Shown here one piece after another: positions 56,843 to 64,000 of a stretch of DNA of 64,000 bases. A program made the translations under genes and the position numbers. A model generated the notes under the pieces. The model was given only the letters and a program-made list of their open reading frames with translations. It did not search any database and was not told the DNA's origin. The stretch is from positions 578,568 through 642,567 of the forward strand of contig NZ_JFKC01000001.1 in the NCBI RefSeq assembly GCF_002115805.1. The letters are read 5' to 3'. The DNA comes from Marivita geojedonensis. GTDB taxonomy: Bacteria > Pseudomonadota > Alphaproteobacteria > Rhodobacterales > Rhodobacteraceae. Within the stretch, counting starts at the first letter, position 1. Each line of letters opens with the position of its first letter.

Positions 56843-57994
56843 CTAAACGTACTCTGCAGCGATACTTGCAAAAGCAGTGTCTGCGATGGGACGGCCAGTC
56901 ATCATCTGGAGATGCAGACTACCCCATCCGGAATTCGTTTCCAACAGCAACGGCCCGTCATCGCCAAAGGCGACATCCCAACCCAAGAATACATAATGAG
57001 GCAAATTGGTATGACCTTTGCGAACGACCGCAAGAACGTATTGCCAGTCAGGGAGGATCTTGCCTTCAAGTCCGCGGCTCGCAGAGGTTTGCGTTGCCTC
57101 ATGGATTTCACAGATGCGCCCGGAGCTTGTTTCAATCAAGGCCATGTCGCCGCCCTGCGTGACTTCACTACCTGGTCGTGGCCAGACCACTGCTGCAGCA
57201 ATGATTTCCACGGAGCCATCGTGTCTTCTACCCGTCACGATCCTGGCACAAAGCGGTGTTTCGCCGACGTAGGGAATGTGTTCCTTGTTCGCTTTGACAA
57301 CAGTTTGGACGAGTGTCTTTCCATGGGTGCGTGAGTGTCCTGCGATATGTGCCTCCATCTGAGATCGCTGGAGAACCCGGTCCCTGCGCCGGTATGTGCC
57401 GTCGACCCAGATCCAACGCTCCGCACCGATGCCAGACTTGGTTCGAGCTGGTTTGAGCCATAGGTCGCGCCGCGGAACCGACCCTCCTTCTTCCTGTTGG
57501 CCGCTGTTCCAAACTGCAAGGAGCGACGGCGCCCGCAAGCCGAGCCTAGTACAAAACGTGTCAAAAAGCTGCTTGTCTGAAACCGGGCAGGGACCAGGGC
57601 ACCACCCGGCCGCACGGTTGAGGACCATTAAGGATGAGGTGTTTTCGGTCCAGTAGAGGTAATCATCCAAACGCGCGCGCCGTTCTGGTAGCCAAAGCTT
57701 GTACAGAAAATATTCCAGCGGTGGTATATTGTAGTGCACGGCAAGCAGCCACGCATCGAGAATGCGCGAGGGTGCGGCCTTTTGTTCAAGGCCGCACCTT
57801 ATCGCTGTGGTGAGAGATCCGATTGGCCATAGCAAGGCCATCGCAGACTTCGCGGCCAGTCGTTTCCATGCGGGATGTCCGGAGAACATGTCGTGGCGTC
57901 CGATGACCCGCAAACGATGCATGACTGGGCTACCACGAGCTTCATTGGCCGGATGAAATGGGAACCCCAATTGGCTAAGCCGAACCAGCCTCAT
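56843..57994 (-). CDS. ATP-grasp protein (sugar-transfer-associated type)
   Basis: The ATG at 57994 overlaps the stop of the B2 gene by 4 bases and gives 383 residues; the open frame upstream to 58198 is a shadow over B2. The protein has an ATP-grasp fold of the sugar-transfer-associated type. Marks are DLWLKPARTKSGIGAERW in the N-terminal grasp part, TLVQTVVKANKEH and, near the end, VFLGWDVAFGDDGPLLLETNSGWGSLHLQ with the metal-binding Glu and Asn. ATP-grasp enzymes join a carboxylate to an amine or thiol. It is not a standard lasso gene, so it may add a tailoring step. It lies between B2 and the cyclase. Confidence 0.8.
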   Translation of the reverse strand: MRLVRLSQLGFPFHPANEARGSPVMHRLRVIGRHDMFSGHPAWKRLAAKSAMALLWPIGSLTTAIRCGLEQKAAPSRILDAWLLAVHYNIPPLEYFLYKLWLPERRARLDDYLYWTENTSSLMVLNRAAGWCPGPCPVSDKQLFDTFCTRLGLRAPSLLAVWNSGQQEEGGSVPRRDLWLKPARTKSGIGAERWIWVDGTYRRRDRVLQRSQMEAHIAGHSRTHGKTLVQTVVKANKEHIPYVGETPLCARIVTGRRHDGSVEIIAAAVVWPRPGSEVTQGGDMALIETSSGRICEIHEATQTSASRGLEGKILPDWQYVLAVVRKGHTNLPHYVFLGWDVAFGDDGPLLLETNSGWGSLHLQMMTGRPIADTAFASIAAEYV

Positions 57995-58449
57995 GCGAAC
58001 TTTGCGAGCGGTAGATATTCGGAGACATCCGGACCGCCAATGATCACTCTTTCTCCCGCGCGCAGCCAAGCATGCGCGTTGAAACCATCCGGATCCGAAG
58101 TCCGCTTTTCGGCATCCCGGTGAACTCCGAAATAGGCCGTCGTAGGTATGCCGCGCCGTTTCAACAACAGCCGGGTCGCCAAGGTCTGCTCTATGCAAAC
58201 TGCCTTGAAGGGAACCACCATCGATGCCCGTTGCACCGCCGATGAAACACGCATCGCGACACCAATCTGCGCGATGGGCAAAAAAAGTGAAGTTTCCCGC
58301 ATCGGAAGGCCCAAGACCCGGGTATGCAAGCGCATCGGAAACAGCGTAAGAAATCGCCCAAGCAAAAGCGCTGCCGCTGCTTCGATCAGTAACGCCTTAC
58401 GATGCCTTGGTGTGCGTAGAAACCGCCTGGTTGCGGTCATCATTGTCAA
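57991..58449 (-). CDS. Lasso-peptide biosynthesis B2 protein (transglutaminase-like leader protease)
   Basis: The 152-residue protein has the B2 core FKAVCIEQTLATRLLLKRRGIPTTAYFGV and then FNAHAWLRAGERVIIGG. Cys85 and His126 are the catalytic pair of the transglutaminase-like peptidase, and the last member is probably Asp in GGPD. B2 removes the leader from the precursor, using the PqqD-like B1 to find it. An N-terminal hydrophobic stretch (about 20-40) is typical. It follows pqqD by 76 bp and is coupled to the ATP-grasp gene by 4 bases. Confidence 0.9.
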   Translation of the reverse strand: MTMMTATRRFLRTPRHRKALLIEAAAALLLGRFLTLFPMRLHTRVLGLPMRETSLFLPIAQIGVAMRVSSAVQRASMVVPFKAVCIEQTLATRLLLKRRGIPTTAYFGVHRDAEKRTSDPDGFNAHAWLRAGERVIIGGPDVSEYLPLAKFA

Positions 58450-58525
58450 TCACGCCCGGATTCTTGCAAATGACTAGAAACCTGCGTTTTCCAGATCATC
58501 GCGCGAGTTGAATTGCTGTAAATCA

Positions 58526-58837
58526 TCACTCACCACTCCCGGAAAGTGTTTCATTGGTACCCACGCGAATGATTAGACCGTGGTCCAACAAGTCATTCAG
58601 AAAAGACATGGTCTGCACTTCACAAATTCCGCGATCCACATCGTATTCTGCCAAAAGAAGGTCAATGATGCCGGAAACCGAAGTGGACCCTTCAATTGAA
58701 CGCCAAATTGCTTGACCTGTTTCCTCGACGGAGAAGTAATGACCGCTCTCCACGCGCATCATCAGTGTCTCAGGGCCAATATCGGCTTCCAACTGGTGCT
58801 CGCGTTTCTCGATGATATCGTGCAAGCTTAATTTCAT
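58526..58837 (-). CDS. PqqD-like RiPP recognition protein (lasso B1)
   Basis: The 103-residue product starts at an ATG seven bases after GGAAA. The PqqD fold is seen in PETLMMRVESGHYFSVEETGQAIWRSIEG, then a three-helix part with SVSGIIDLLLAEYDVDRGICEVQTMSFLNDLLDHGLI. PqqD-like proteins are RiPP recognition elements: they bind the leader peptide and present it to the protease and cyclase. The separate B1 and B2 genes fit the split-B lasso architecture. It lies 27 bp after one precursor candidate (58865-59098). Confidence 0.88.
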   Translation of the reverse strand: MKLSLHDIIEKREHQLEADIGPETLMMRVESGHYFSVEETGQAIWRSIEGSTSVSGIIDLLLAEYDVDRGICEVQTMSFLNDLLDHGLIIRVGTNETLSGSGE

Positions 58838-58864
58838 TGCTTGTTTCCAGTGAGGCGCGTCGCC

Positions 58865-59098
58865 CTAGCTACGTCGTTCCCGAACGTATTCCGTGTCAGG
58901 GAAAAAATTGCCCGATCCAGTATGTCCCAGCACAAATAGATTGTGGCATCTGCAGTCCGGTCCCACACCAAGGCAAGCGGTATATGCTCGGCTAGAAACC
59001 GGTTCAGCCTTCACGAGGCTGTTCCATGCGAAGTATTCTTGTCGGTGCTCACATGTGTTTTTGTCACCGCTGCGTTGACTCGACTCGCGTTCAAACAC
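58865..59098 (-). CDS. Candidate RiPP precursor with lasso-like C-terminus
   Basis: An open frame of up to 77 residues from a GTG at 59098, or 48 from a GTG at 59011-region codon MKAEPVSS, ends 27 bp before pqqD. Its last residues GSGNFFPDTEYVRERRS look like a lasso core: Gly1, a Pro-Asp at 7-8 that would close an eight-residue ring (compare the GxxxxxPD/E cores of benenodin and caulosegnin), a bulky tail and a terminal Ser fit for the HPr-type kinase. Against it, the upstream part lacks a clear leader motif (the Thr is at -1, not -2) and codon use includes rare Arg codons. It overlaps the other candidate in a different frame; at most one is likely real. Confidence 0.4.
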   Translation of the reverse strand: MFERESSQRSGDKNTCEHRQEYFAWNSLVKAEPVSSRAYTACLGVGPDCRCHNLFVLGHTGSGNFFPDTEYVRERRS

Positions 59099-59151
59099 GG
59101 CCTTGACCAGGCTTTTTTGACAACCGACTCAGTTGAGCAATTATTAACCAC
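59011..59151 (-). CDS. Candidate RiPP precursor with lasso-type leader
   Basis: A short frame behind AAGGAG (nine bases before a GTG at 59151; an ATG at 59178 is in frame) encodes 46 residues. The leader has KKAWSRPCLNASRVNAAVTK, which fits the lasso leader rule Y/W-x2-P-x-L-x9-T: Trp, Pro, Leu and Thr are spaced as expected, the Thr at -2. The predicted core is THVSTDKNTSHGTAS. It has an Asp at position 6 and ends in Ser, which suits the kinase, but a ring closed at 6 would be smaller than known lassos. It lies between the kinase and pqqD genes, where the precursor is expected. Confidence 0.55.
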   Translation of the reverse strand: MVNNCSTESVVKKAWSRPCLNASRVNAAVTKTHVSTDKNTSHGTAS

Positions 59152-59289
59152 AACGACGCACTCCTTCAAAGCAACCATCCACCGGGAACCTACACGTTGA
59201 AATAGCCTTTGGCGTGATTTAGGTCAACATGTACAGGATCAGGCTGGCTGTTTCGACGCAACCCAACATGTAGAGTGGCGGGCCAGCCT

Positions 59290-60249
59290 TCAAAGCTGGT
59301 TGGATGATAACCAGTGTTCCTGCAACAGTGCGATGGTCGTGTTAATCTGATCAAAGTCATATGCTCGCTCTAGGCGATACACCTTGGCCTGTCGTAGGAT
59401 CGACACCGCAGCCTCGAAGTAAAGCGCCTCATCCCCAAGTTCTTGCACGAGAAATGGCCTGTAGGCTTGACTTCGGACCACCGCCGCGGCTTCAGAACTA
59501 GGAAGAGCAACAATTCTCGGCATTGCAGGCCCGGGTACACGTGTCAGTTCGACGACTTCCAGTATCGAGGCACTCGCTTTCGTATTGAGCCCCGATTCCA
59601 CGTAGTACTTGTCGAGTCCTCGCAGAACTGGCTGCGTCACGCCATTCGTGATCTCAAGCATTTTGATCGATTGCTGCCAGAGTTTCAGCTTGCGGCCATC
59701 TGAGTGCGCAATCGCCCCATCTGTTGTCAACTCGACGGCGCAAATATCATCACACAAGACCTTGAACCCATGCCGCTGGAGTGCGGCAGCCATAGTGGAT
59801 TTGCCAGCCCCGGACTCTCCACAAAACAGGACCGCTCTTCCCCCGATGTCTACGGCGCTTGCGTGCAAGGTAACGACCTTGCGCATGTGGAGGACAATCC
59901 CAAGCACAGATCCGATCAGGTAGGCTGCAACGTCGTCATGGGCCTCGGATTGCGGCCACACAGAAACCGTCCCGTCCGCTGAAATCTCGAACACGGCCAC
60001 ATCGGGAACTACAAAATGAAAGGTTGTTTCATCGCAGGCCCAGTTCAACCCCGTCATCTTGGGCGTGCGCGGGTATGACGGTTTCCGGCTGGCATGCACA
60101 AAACTCAGCTGAGGATGTTCCAAGCCGGTAATCTCCTCCACAAGTCCCGGCAATTCGAATTCGCTTTCGATAACCAGGCCCGCACTTCTGTAACGTTTTG
60201 CTTTCAAATCGGCGTCCCGAACCCGTTGGAGGCGCGACACCCCATCCAC
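59290..60249 (-). CDS. HPr-kinase-like protein (lasso-peptide kinase type)
   Basis: The 319-residue protein has a C-terminal HPr kinase/phosphorylase-like fold with P-loop GESGAGKST (144-152), preceded by TLHASAVDIGG and followed by FKVLCDDICAVEL with acidic metal ligands. The N-terminal half (about 20-110) is a separate domain of unknown role. In paeninodin and pseudomycoidin-type lasso clusters such kinases phosphorylate the C-terminal Ser of the precursor. Both candidate precursors here end in Ser. Start is the GTG at 60249; an upstream TAG limits extension. Confidence 0.85.
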   Translation of the reverse strand: MDGVSRLQRVRDADLKAKRYRSAGLVIESEFELPGLVEEITGLEHPQLSFVHASRKPSYPRTPKMTGLNWACDETTFHFVVPDVAVFEISADGTVSVWPQSEAHDDVAAYLIGSVLGIVLHMRKVVTLHASAVDIGGRAVLFCGESGAGKSTMAAALQRHGFKVLCDDICAVELTTDGAIAHSDGRKLKLWQQSIKMLEITNGVTQPVLRGLDKYYVESGLNTKASASILEVVELTRVPGPAMPRIVALPSSEAAAVVRSQAYRPFLVQELGDEALYFEAAVSILRQAKVYRLERAYDFDQINTTIALLQEHWLSSNQL

Positions 60250-60480
60250 CGGCAGGCGCTAGGGTGGTCGCCTTGCAGGCTCAAGCGAACCCAGCCACCG
60301 CGCGCATCTCGCTGCAACATCGGGTGCATTCGAAAAAAATGGATCTGTGATGTTGGACGAACCATGCCTGCTCCTTTCTTCGCCAATATGTCAGTTAACA
60401 CGCGAACGGGACAAGCGTTCTGGCTCTCGGTCGCACGATCCGGCGCGACGCTGTTCTGCCGAGCCGGGCACCGCGATTGT

Positions 60481-61698
60481 TCAGCGGCCTTTGGCCGGTG
60501 CAGTCCGCAAGCGTCCCAGCATACGTGCAGCACGAACAAACAGGTAACCAAACTCCAGCCCATGTGGAAGGTCAACCATGGCCAGTTCCGGCGGGCTTGG
60601 TGCCAGGAGCGCACGCAGTTGCGTGGTCAACCGTTTCGGCTGGTCTGACATCGAAATCTCCATGTGACGCAGCAGTCCTTTGGCGATTTCGAGGGGGTGT
60701 CCCGGGGGAGGAGGATCGTCAACTCGGCTCGCTGTTTCCAGCATCCAGGTGAGAGACTGCGCCGCCAATTCCTTGCATTTTGGACAGTCTCCAAGCAATT
60801 GCCTGAGCGGACCGGGAAGTGGGGTGTCATCGATTTGCGTGATCATCATGATTGCGGCGCCAACGACGCGCGACATCCCGATTTCGTGAGCGCGATTTAC
60901 CAGACCATGCCAGTCGTTCCGGACAAGGCGTCCATTTCGAAGGGTCCAGCGAATATCATTCAGCCATTTCAATCGCATCCAGCCATGGGCCAATCCGTGC
61001 GCGCAAAGGTAAATGAAGTGATCGAGTCCGTCGGGAACAAGGATTTCGCCTATTCCATCAATGACCGTGGAATGGCCCCAGGCATGTTGAGGGGCAGTGG
61101 GCATCATGCCTTCGACCTTTTGCCAGCGCCAATGCATCTCGACGCCGATGCCTTTTGATGGCGCAAAAAAAAGCAGCTGATTTGTCACCCGCATCAAGCG
61201 TTCTGTCTGGCGCTCAGAGCCCAGAAGCTTCCTGAACTCCGAGCTGTATCCCATGGTTTCTAAAACCGAGGCAGCCTCGCTGGCTTGGCTCGGAGGTATC
61301 AGGAGATCGATGTCCCCCGGATCACGTAAGGCCACATCTTCATGAATCACCATGGACAGGGGCGCGCTTTTCATCACCGAAGCCGTGATCCCGGCGTCCC
61401 GAAATGCCTGTGCTAGCAGGCCTGTCTCGCGTGCCAGAGCCAGGGCGCGCAAGGCGCGTTCACGGGAGATCTCGATGAGCTTGACGCGCGCAGCATCAGG
61501 CACCTGAGCGTCCGGTAGCCATTCAAGATTGCGCCGCAGAAGCAGAACTGATTTGTGTCGTGCTGCAAGGTCGATGATCCGGTGCCAGTCGACGGGCGGG
61601 TCAGGCGCGCGCGGATCCGGTCCAGTGAGTTGGACCAGCGCCCACCATGCATTTCTGGCCTGATCCGTTTCTTGTGTCGGGGTGGGGTCTTTGATCAT
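60481..61698 (-). CDS. Nucleotidyltransferase-family protein (NTP_transf_5 type)
   Basis: The 405-residue protein has the conserved block VMKSAPLSMVIHEDVALRDPGDIDLLI. Asp129 and Asp131 form the D-x-D metal site of the polymerase-beta-like fold. The family member in the pseudomycoidin cluster decorates the phosphorylated C-terminal Ser with sugars. A related role here, after the HPr-kinase-like enzyme, is likely by context. It lies between the exporter (76 bp) and the kinase gene (231 bp). The substrate is unknown. Confidence 0.83.
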   Translation of the reverse strand: MIKDPTPTQETDQARNAWWALVQLTGPDPRAPDPPVDWHRIIDLAARHKSVLLLRRNLEWLPDAQVPDAARVKLIEISRERALRALALARETGLLAQAFRDAGITASVMKSAPLSMVIHEDVALRDPGDIDLLIPPSQASEAASVLETMGYSSEFRKLLGSERQTERLMRVTNQLLFFAPSKGIGVEMHWRWQKVEGMMPTAPQHAWGHSTVIDGIGEILVPDGLDHFIYLCAHGLAHGWMRLKWLNDIRWTLRNGRLVRNDWHGLVNRAHEIGMSRVVGAAIMMITQIDDTPLPGPLRQLLGDCPKCKELAAQSLTWMLETASRVDDPPPPGHPLEIAKGLLRHMEISMSDQPKRLTTQLRALLAPSPPELAMVDLPHGLEFGYLFVRAARMLGRLRTAPAKGR

Positions 61699-61774
61699 CG
61701 GCTCATGGAATTAAAAAATCTCGCCGGCAAAAATGGCCGCTTGGGTCGTTTCTGTAAGATAGGTCATACAATCC

Positions 61775-63529
61775 CTATTTCGCGCCCCCCTGCTCCACCT
61801 CGATCCTGCCACCATCCAGTCTCAAGATGCGATCAGCAAGCTCCAGACTGGCGGGCCTGTGCGTGATCAGGACAACAGTACGTCCCGCCAGGGCTCTGCG
61901 CGCTGTTTCCACGAAGCTTGCTTCGCCTTCCGGATCAAACATCGCGGTCGGTTCGTCAAGGATGAGTATCGCAGGTTTCTTGAGCAGAGCCCGCGCGAGG
62001 ACGACGCGTTGCCGCTGACCTCCGGACAGGCGGATACCTGCTTCACCGATGATCGTATCGAGGCCTTCAGGTAACTCTGAAATGAACGGCCAGGCCTCCG
62101 CCTCACGCGCGGCTTGTTCTACCTGATCGCGCGCTGCGGAGGGTAGTCCGAACAGGATGTTTTCGGCGATCGTTCCATCGATCAACGCCACCCGCTGTGG
62201 TACAAGCGCGATGGCCTGACGATATCCGGAAAGCTCCAGAGACGAGATTTCCTGACCATCAAGGTAGATCTTCCCTGCGTCCGGAGTTCTGAACCGCATC
62301 AGGAGATCGACCAGCGTACTTTTGCCTGCACCATTCTTTCCAATGATGGCCACGGTTTCGCCCGCTGAAATATCGAAACTGACGCCGCTTAGGAGCTGGG
62401 GGCGGCCTGCATGGCGAAAGCTCACATTTTCGAAACGCAGTGCCCCATTTATCGGGGATGGCAGCGGGGCTCCTCCGCTGACCTCGGGGGTCATGCCGAG
62501 CACGATATTCATGTGACGAAGTGCACCACGTGCCTGCTGGAACTGCCCCCACAAATCGGCAAAACTCGCAACGGGACGTGTCAAAAGGCCCGCGTAGAGC
62601 AGGAAACTGACCAGTTCGGCGGGCCCCATTTGGCCTTGGGATACCTTGCTACCTGCCAACCAGATGATGAGCACGACAGCGGCGGACGCCGTGAACTTAA
62701 TGGCTGGTCCCAGTAGGCTCTGATATGCGGCCATGCGCTCCTGCAGAGCGCGGTAGTGTGAGACGCGCGTCGTGATGCGATGCTTTTCGAGTTCCTCACG
62801 CGTGTAGGCCTTGACGGCCTGCAACACAGAAAGGTTTTCGTCTGCAAGGGAAATCCAGGCTGCATACGCATGGCGAAGCTCACCGGCCAATGGGCGAATG
62901 TGCCGACCAAACAGCTTCATGAACAGGTAGAAGCCTGGTACGCCAAGAATGACCGGTACAGTAAGAATGGGGTCGATCTTCAGCATCAGGGCGAAAGAAC
63001 CTGCGAGAACGATCGATTGTGGCAGGATCCCAAGAACGGATCCCGTCACGAATTCGCCCAAGACATCCACTTCGCGCGACACCAGAGACAAGAGGTCTCC
63101 TCGTCTCTGGTCCTCAAGCCACGACAAGGGCAGGCGCTGTAGATGATCGTAAACCTTGATGCGCAGCTGCGCTGTTAATCGCTCAATCGTACGTTGCAAA
63201 ACGCGTCTTTGAAGGACCTGTAGTCCAGACTGAATGAAGAGAAGAGCGATCAGGCCGCTGGCCAGCAGGCCGATCGAAAACTCGGTCTGCGCGAACAGCC
63301 CGCCAACGATGGATCCGCCCAACCAGGGAACAAACAGAACAGCGCCGCTCTCGAGCACCATCAGCAACAAACAAAGCGCCAGATGCCAGCGGAACGGCCA
63401 AAGGTTTTGCTGCAGGAAGGCCGTGTTCACGATATCATTCGCCTGCTCATACTTCTCCAACCCTGTTCGGAAATAATGCGTTGCCAAAGTTCTGCCGACA
63501 AGCTTCGGTCCGCGATTGATGCAACCCAC
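61775..63529 (-). CDS. ABC exporter, fused permease-ATPase (lasso D type)
   Basis: The 584-residue protein has six membrane helices (about 50-330), Walker A GKNGAGKST, signature LSGGQRQRVVLARALL, Walker B ILILDEPTAMFD and the switch His in LITHRP. It has no C39 peptidase domain, as in lasso exporters (D proteins), where leader removal is done by B2. It would export the mature peptide and give immunity. The first ATG at 63529 is followed by a 40-residue polar stretch; a start nearer the first helix is possible. It is the first gene of the cluster. Confidence 0.87.
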   Translation of the reverse strand: MGCINRGPKLVGRTLATHYFRTGLEKYEQANDIVNTAFLQQNLWPFRWHLALCLLLMVLESGAVLFVPWLGGSIVGGLFAQTEFSIGLLASGLIALLFIQSGLQVLQRRVLQRTIERLTAQLRIKVYDHLQRLPLSWLEDQRRGDLLSLVSREVDVLGEFVTGSVLGILPQSIVLAGSFALMLKIDPILTVPVILGVPGFYLFMKLFGRHIRPLAGELRHAYAAWISLADENLSVLQAVKAYTREELEKHRITTRVSHYRALQERMAAYQSLLGPAIKFTASAAVVLIIWLAGSKVSQGQMGPAELVSFLLYAGLLTRPVASFADLWGQFQQARGALRHMNIVLGMTPEVSGGAPLPSPINGALRFENVSFRHAGRPQLLSGVSFDISAGETVAIIGKNGAGKSTLVDLLMRFRTPDAGKIYLDGQEISSLELSGYRQAIALVPQRVALIDGTIAENILFGLPSAARDQVEQAAREAEAWPFISELPEGLDTIIGEAGIRLSGGQRQRVVLARALLKKPAILILDEPTAMFDPEGEASFVETARRALAGRTVVLITHRPASLELADRILRLDGGRIEVEQGGAK

Positions 63530-63830
63530 ACACCAAGCTGGCCTTGAATCACGGCGATGGAGGTGCTGATGGACGAACCCAAATAACTAAATGCGGAGAT
63601 TTTCGATGACGATCAGATTGAAGCCCGTGAAGCGTTGTGCCGCAAGCGCAGAAATATTTTGGTTGTCTTCCAGACGTCTCATGATGGGTATGCTTCAGTA
63701 TGGGTCAGCGCAGGTTTCTTGCGCTACGACAACAACACCCATGCGGTGTCCGCACGGCTGGACTACAGCGTAGCTGAACAATAGTCATTTGTAGCTTGCT
63801 GTGACGATCGGAATAGCCATCGGATCATTA
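63530..63830. other. Promoter region of the RiPP cluster and possible coding remnant
   Basis: About 300 bp upstream of the exporter. A plus-strand frame ending in TAG near 63783 reads SVWVSAGFLRYDNNTHAVSA and then RLDYSVAEQ. It looks like the last strands of a beta-barrel protein, but has no start, so it is at best a gene remnant. Confidence 0.35.
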
Positions 63831-64000
63831 GGGTTAGGATTCATAACCAGTAGATCACGACAGCAGCGAGTGCGATGGCTGAGAGGAAGACCTTGGGACA
63901 GCGGTCATAGCGTGTCACCACGCGTCGCCAATCCTTGAGCCTGCCAAACATAATCTCGATGCGGTTGCGCCGTTTATATCGGCGCTTGTCGTATTTGATC
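63831..64000 (-). mobile_element. IS5-family (IS427-like) element, cut by window edge
   Basis: The end GGGTTAGGATTCATAACCAG, preceded by TA, matches the left end of the IS at 49657 with one difference in the first 14 bases. The element continues beyond the window. It has the same orientation as the copy at 49.7 kb. Confidence 0.8.
63841..64000 (-). CDS. IS427-like transposase, C-terminal end
   Basis: The frame reads IKYDKRRYKRRNRIEIMFGR and then LKDWRRVVTRYDRC to the end VVIYWL. The Glu of RIEIMFGRLKDW is the last residue of the DDE triad. It is clearly related to but not identical with the copy at 49667 (KIENSFARLKDWRRVATRYDRC). The N-terminal part is outside the window; the visible part is intact. 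Confidence 0.82.
   Translation of the reverse strand, partial: IKYDKRRYKRRNRIEIMFGRLKDWRRVVTRYDRCPKVFLSAIALAAVVIYWL

Noticed and set aside
60204..60365. 53-codon minus-strand frame with GAAAGGAGC ribosome-like site, between nucleotidyltransferase and kinase genes
   Set aside because: It was considered as a further RiPP precursor, but it has no leader motif, overlaps the kinase start by 46 bases and is very rich in basic residues. Kept only as a note.

Overview
The window reads as chromosomal DNA of an alphaproteobacterium, most likely of the Rhodobacterales/Roseobacter type. This is an inference from gene content: YjbF/YjbH with a Wza/Wzc pair, FNR-type TTGAT-N4-ATCAA boxes, DUF6639-like proteins, and an OxyR/KatG divergon. 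GC content is moderately high except around 50.5-51.7 kb. No tRNA, rRNA or CRISPR array was seen.

Region 1 (1-14.4 kb) starts with a left-truncated katG divergent from oxyR. An accessory redox block follows. It holds four related small monohaem cytochromes c, a dihaem cytochrome c, a periplasmic two-domain rhodanese with a tiny lipoprotein, two DUF2892 membrane proteins, an NAD-synthase-like gene broken by a frameshift, a SnoaL-like secreted protein, and three paralogous secreted proteins with HExxH motifs. Several promoters in this block carry FNR/CRP-family palindromes (3223, 7154, 10425, 13388, 14128), which suggests a low-oxygen regulon. A MscS channel and a small secreted protein (14.5-16.7 kb) separate it from the next block.

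Region 2 (17.2-54.5 kb) is a large exopolysaccharide locus. The initiating sugar transferase and Wzc-like co-polymerase are on the plus strand. They meet Wza, YjbF and YjbH head-on at a bidirectional terminator. GDP-fucose synthesis (gmd, fcl), UDP-xylose synthesis (uxs, with a remnant of ugd), many glycosyltransferases including a GT11 fucosyltransferase, two FkbM methyltransferases, acetyltransferases, a Wzy-like polymerase, a radical SAM-pyruvyltransferase fusion, a Wzm/Wzt ABC transporter and an EPS-associated MarR-type regulator complete it. It is interrupted by an integrase-bearing insertion (28.1-30.7 kb), a degenerate IS5/IS427-type element (49.7-50.5 kb) and an IS903-like remnant (53.9-54.1 kb).

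Region 3 (54.9-63.5 kb) is a lasso-peptide-like RiPP cluster on the minus strand: ABC exporter, nucleotidyltransferase, HPr-kinase-like protein, candidate precursor, PqqD-like recognition protein, transglutaminase-like B2 protease, ATP-grasp protein and asparagine-synthetase-like cyclase. Two overlapping small ORFs just upstream of pqqD are candidate precursors. One (59011-59151) has a W-x-x-P-x-L...T leader; the other (58865-59098) ends in a lasso-like core with a terminal Ser. The kinase plus nucleotidyltransferase set predicts phosphorylation and further decoration of a C-terminal Ser. A second IS427-like element begins at 63831 and runs off the right edge.
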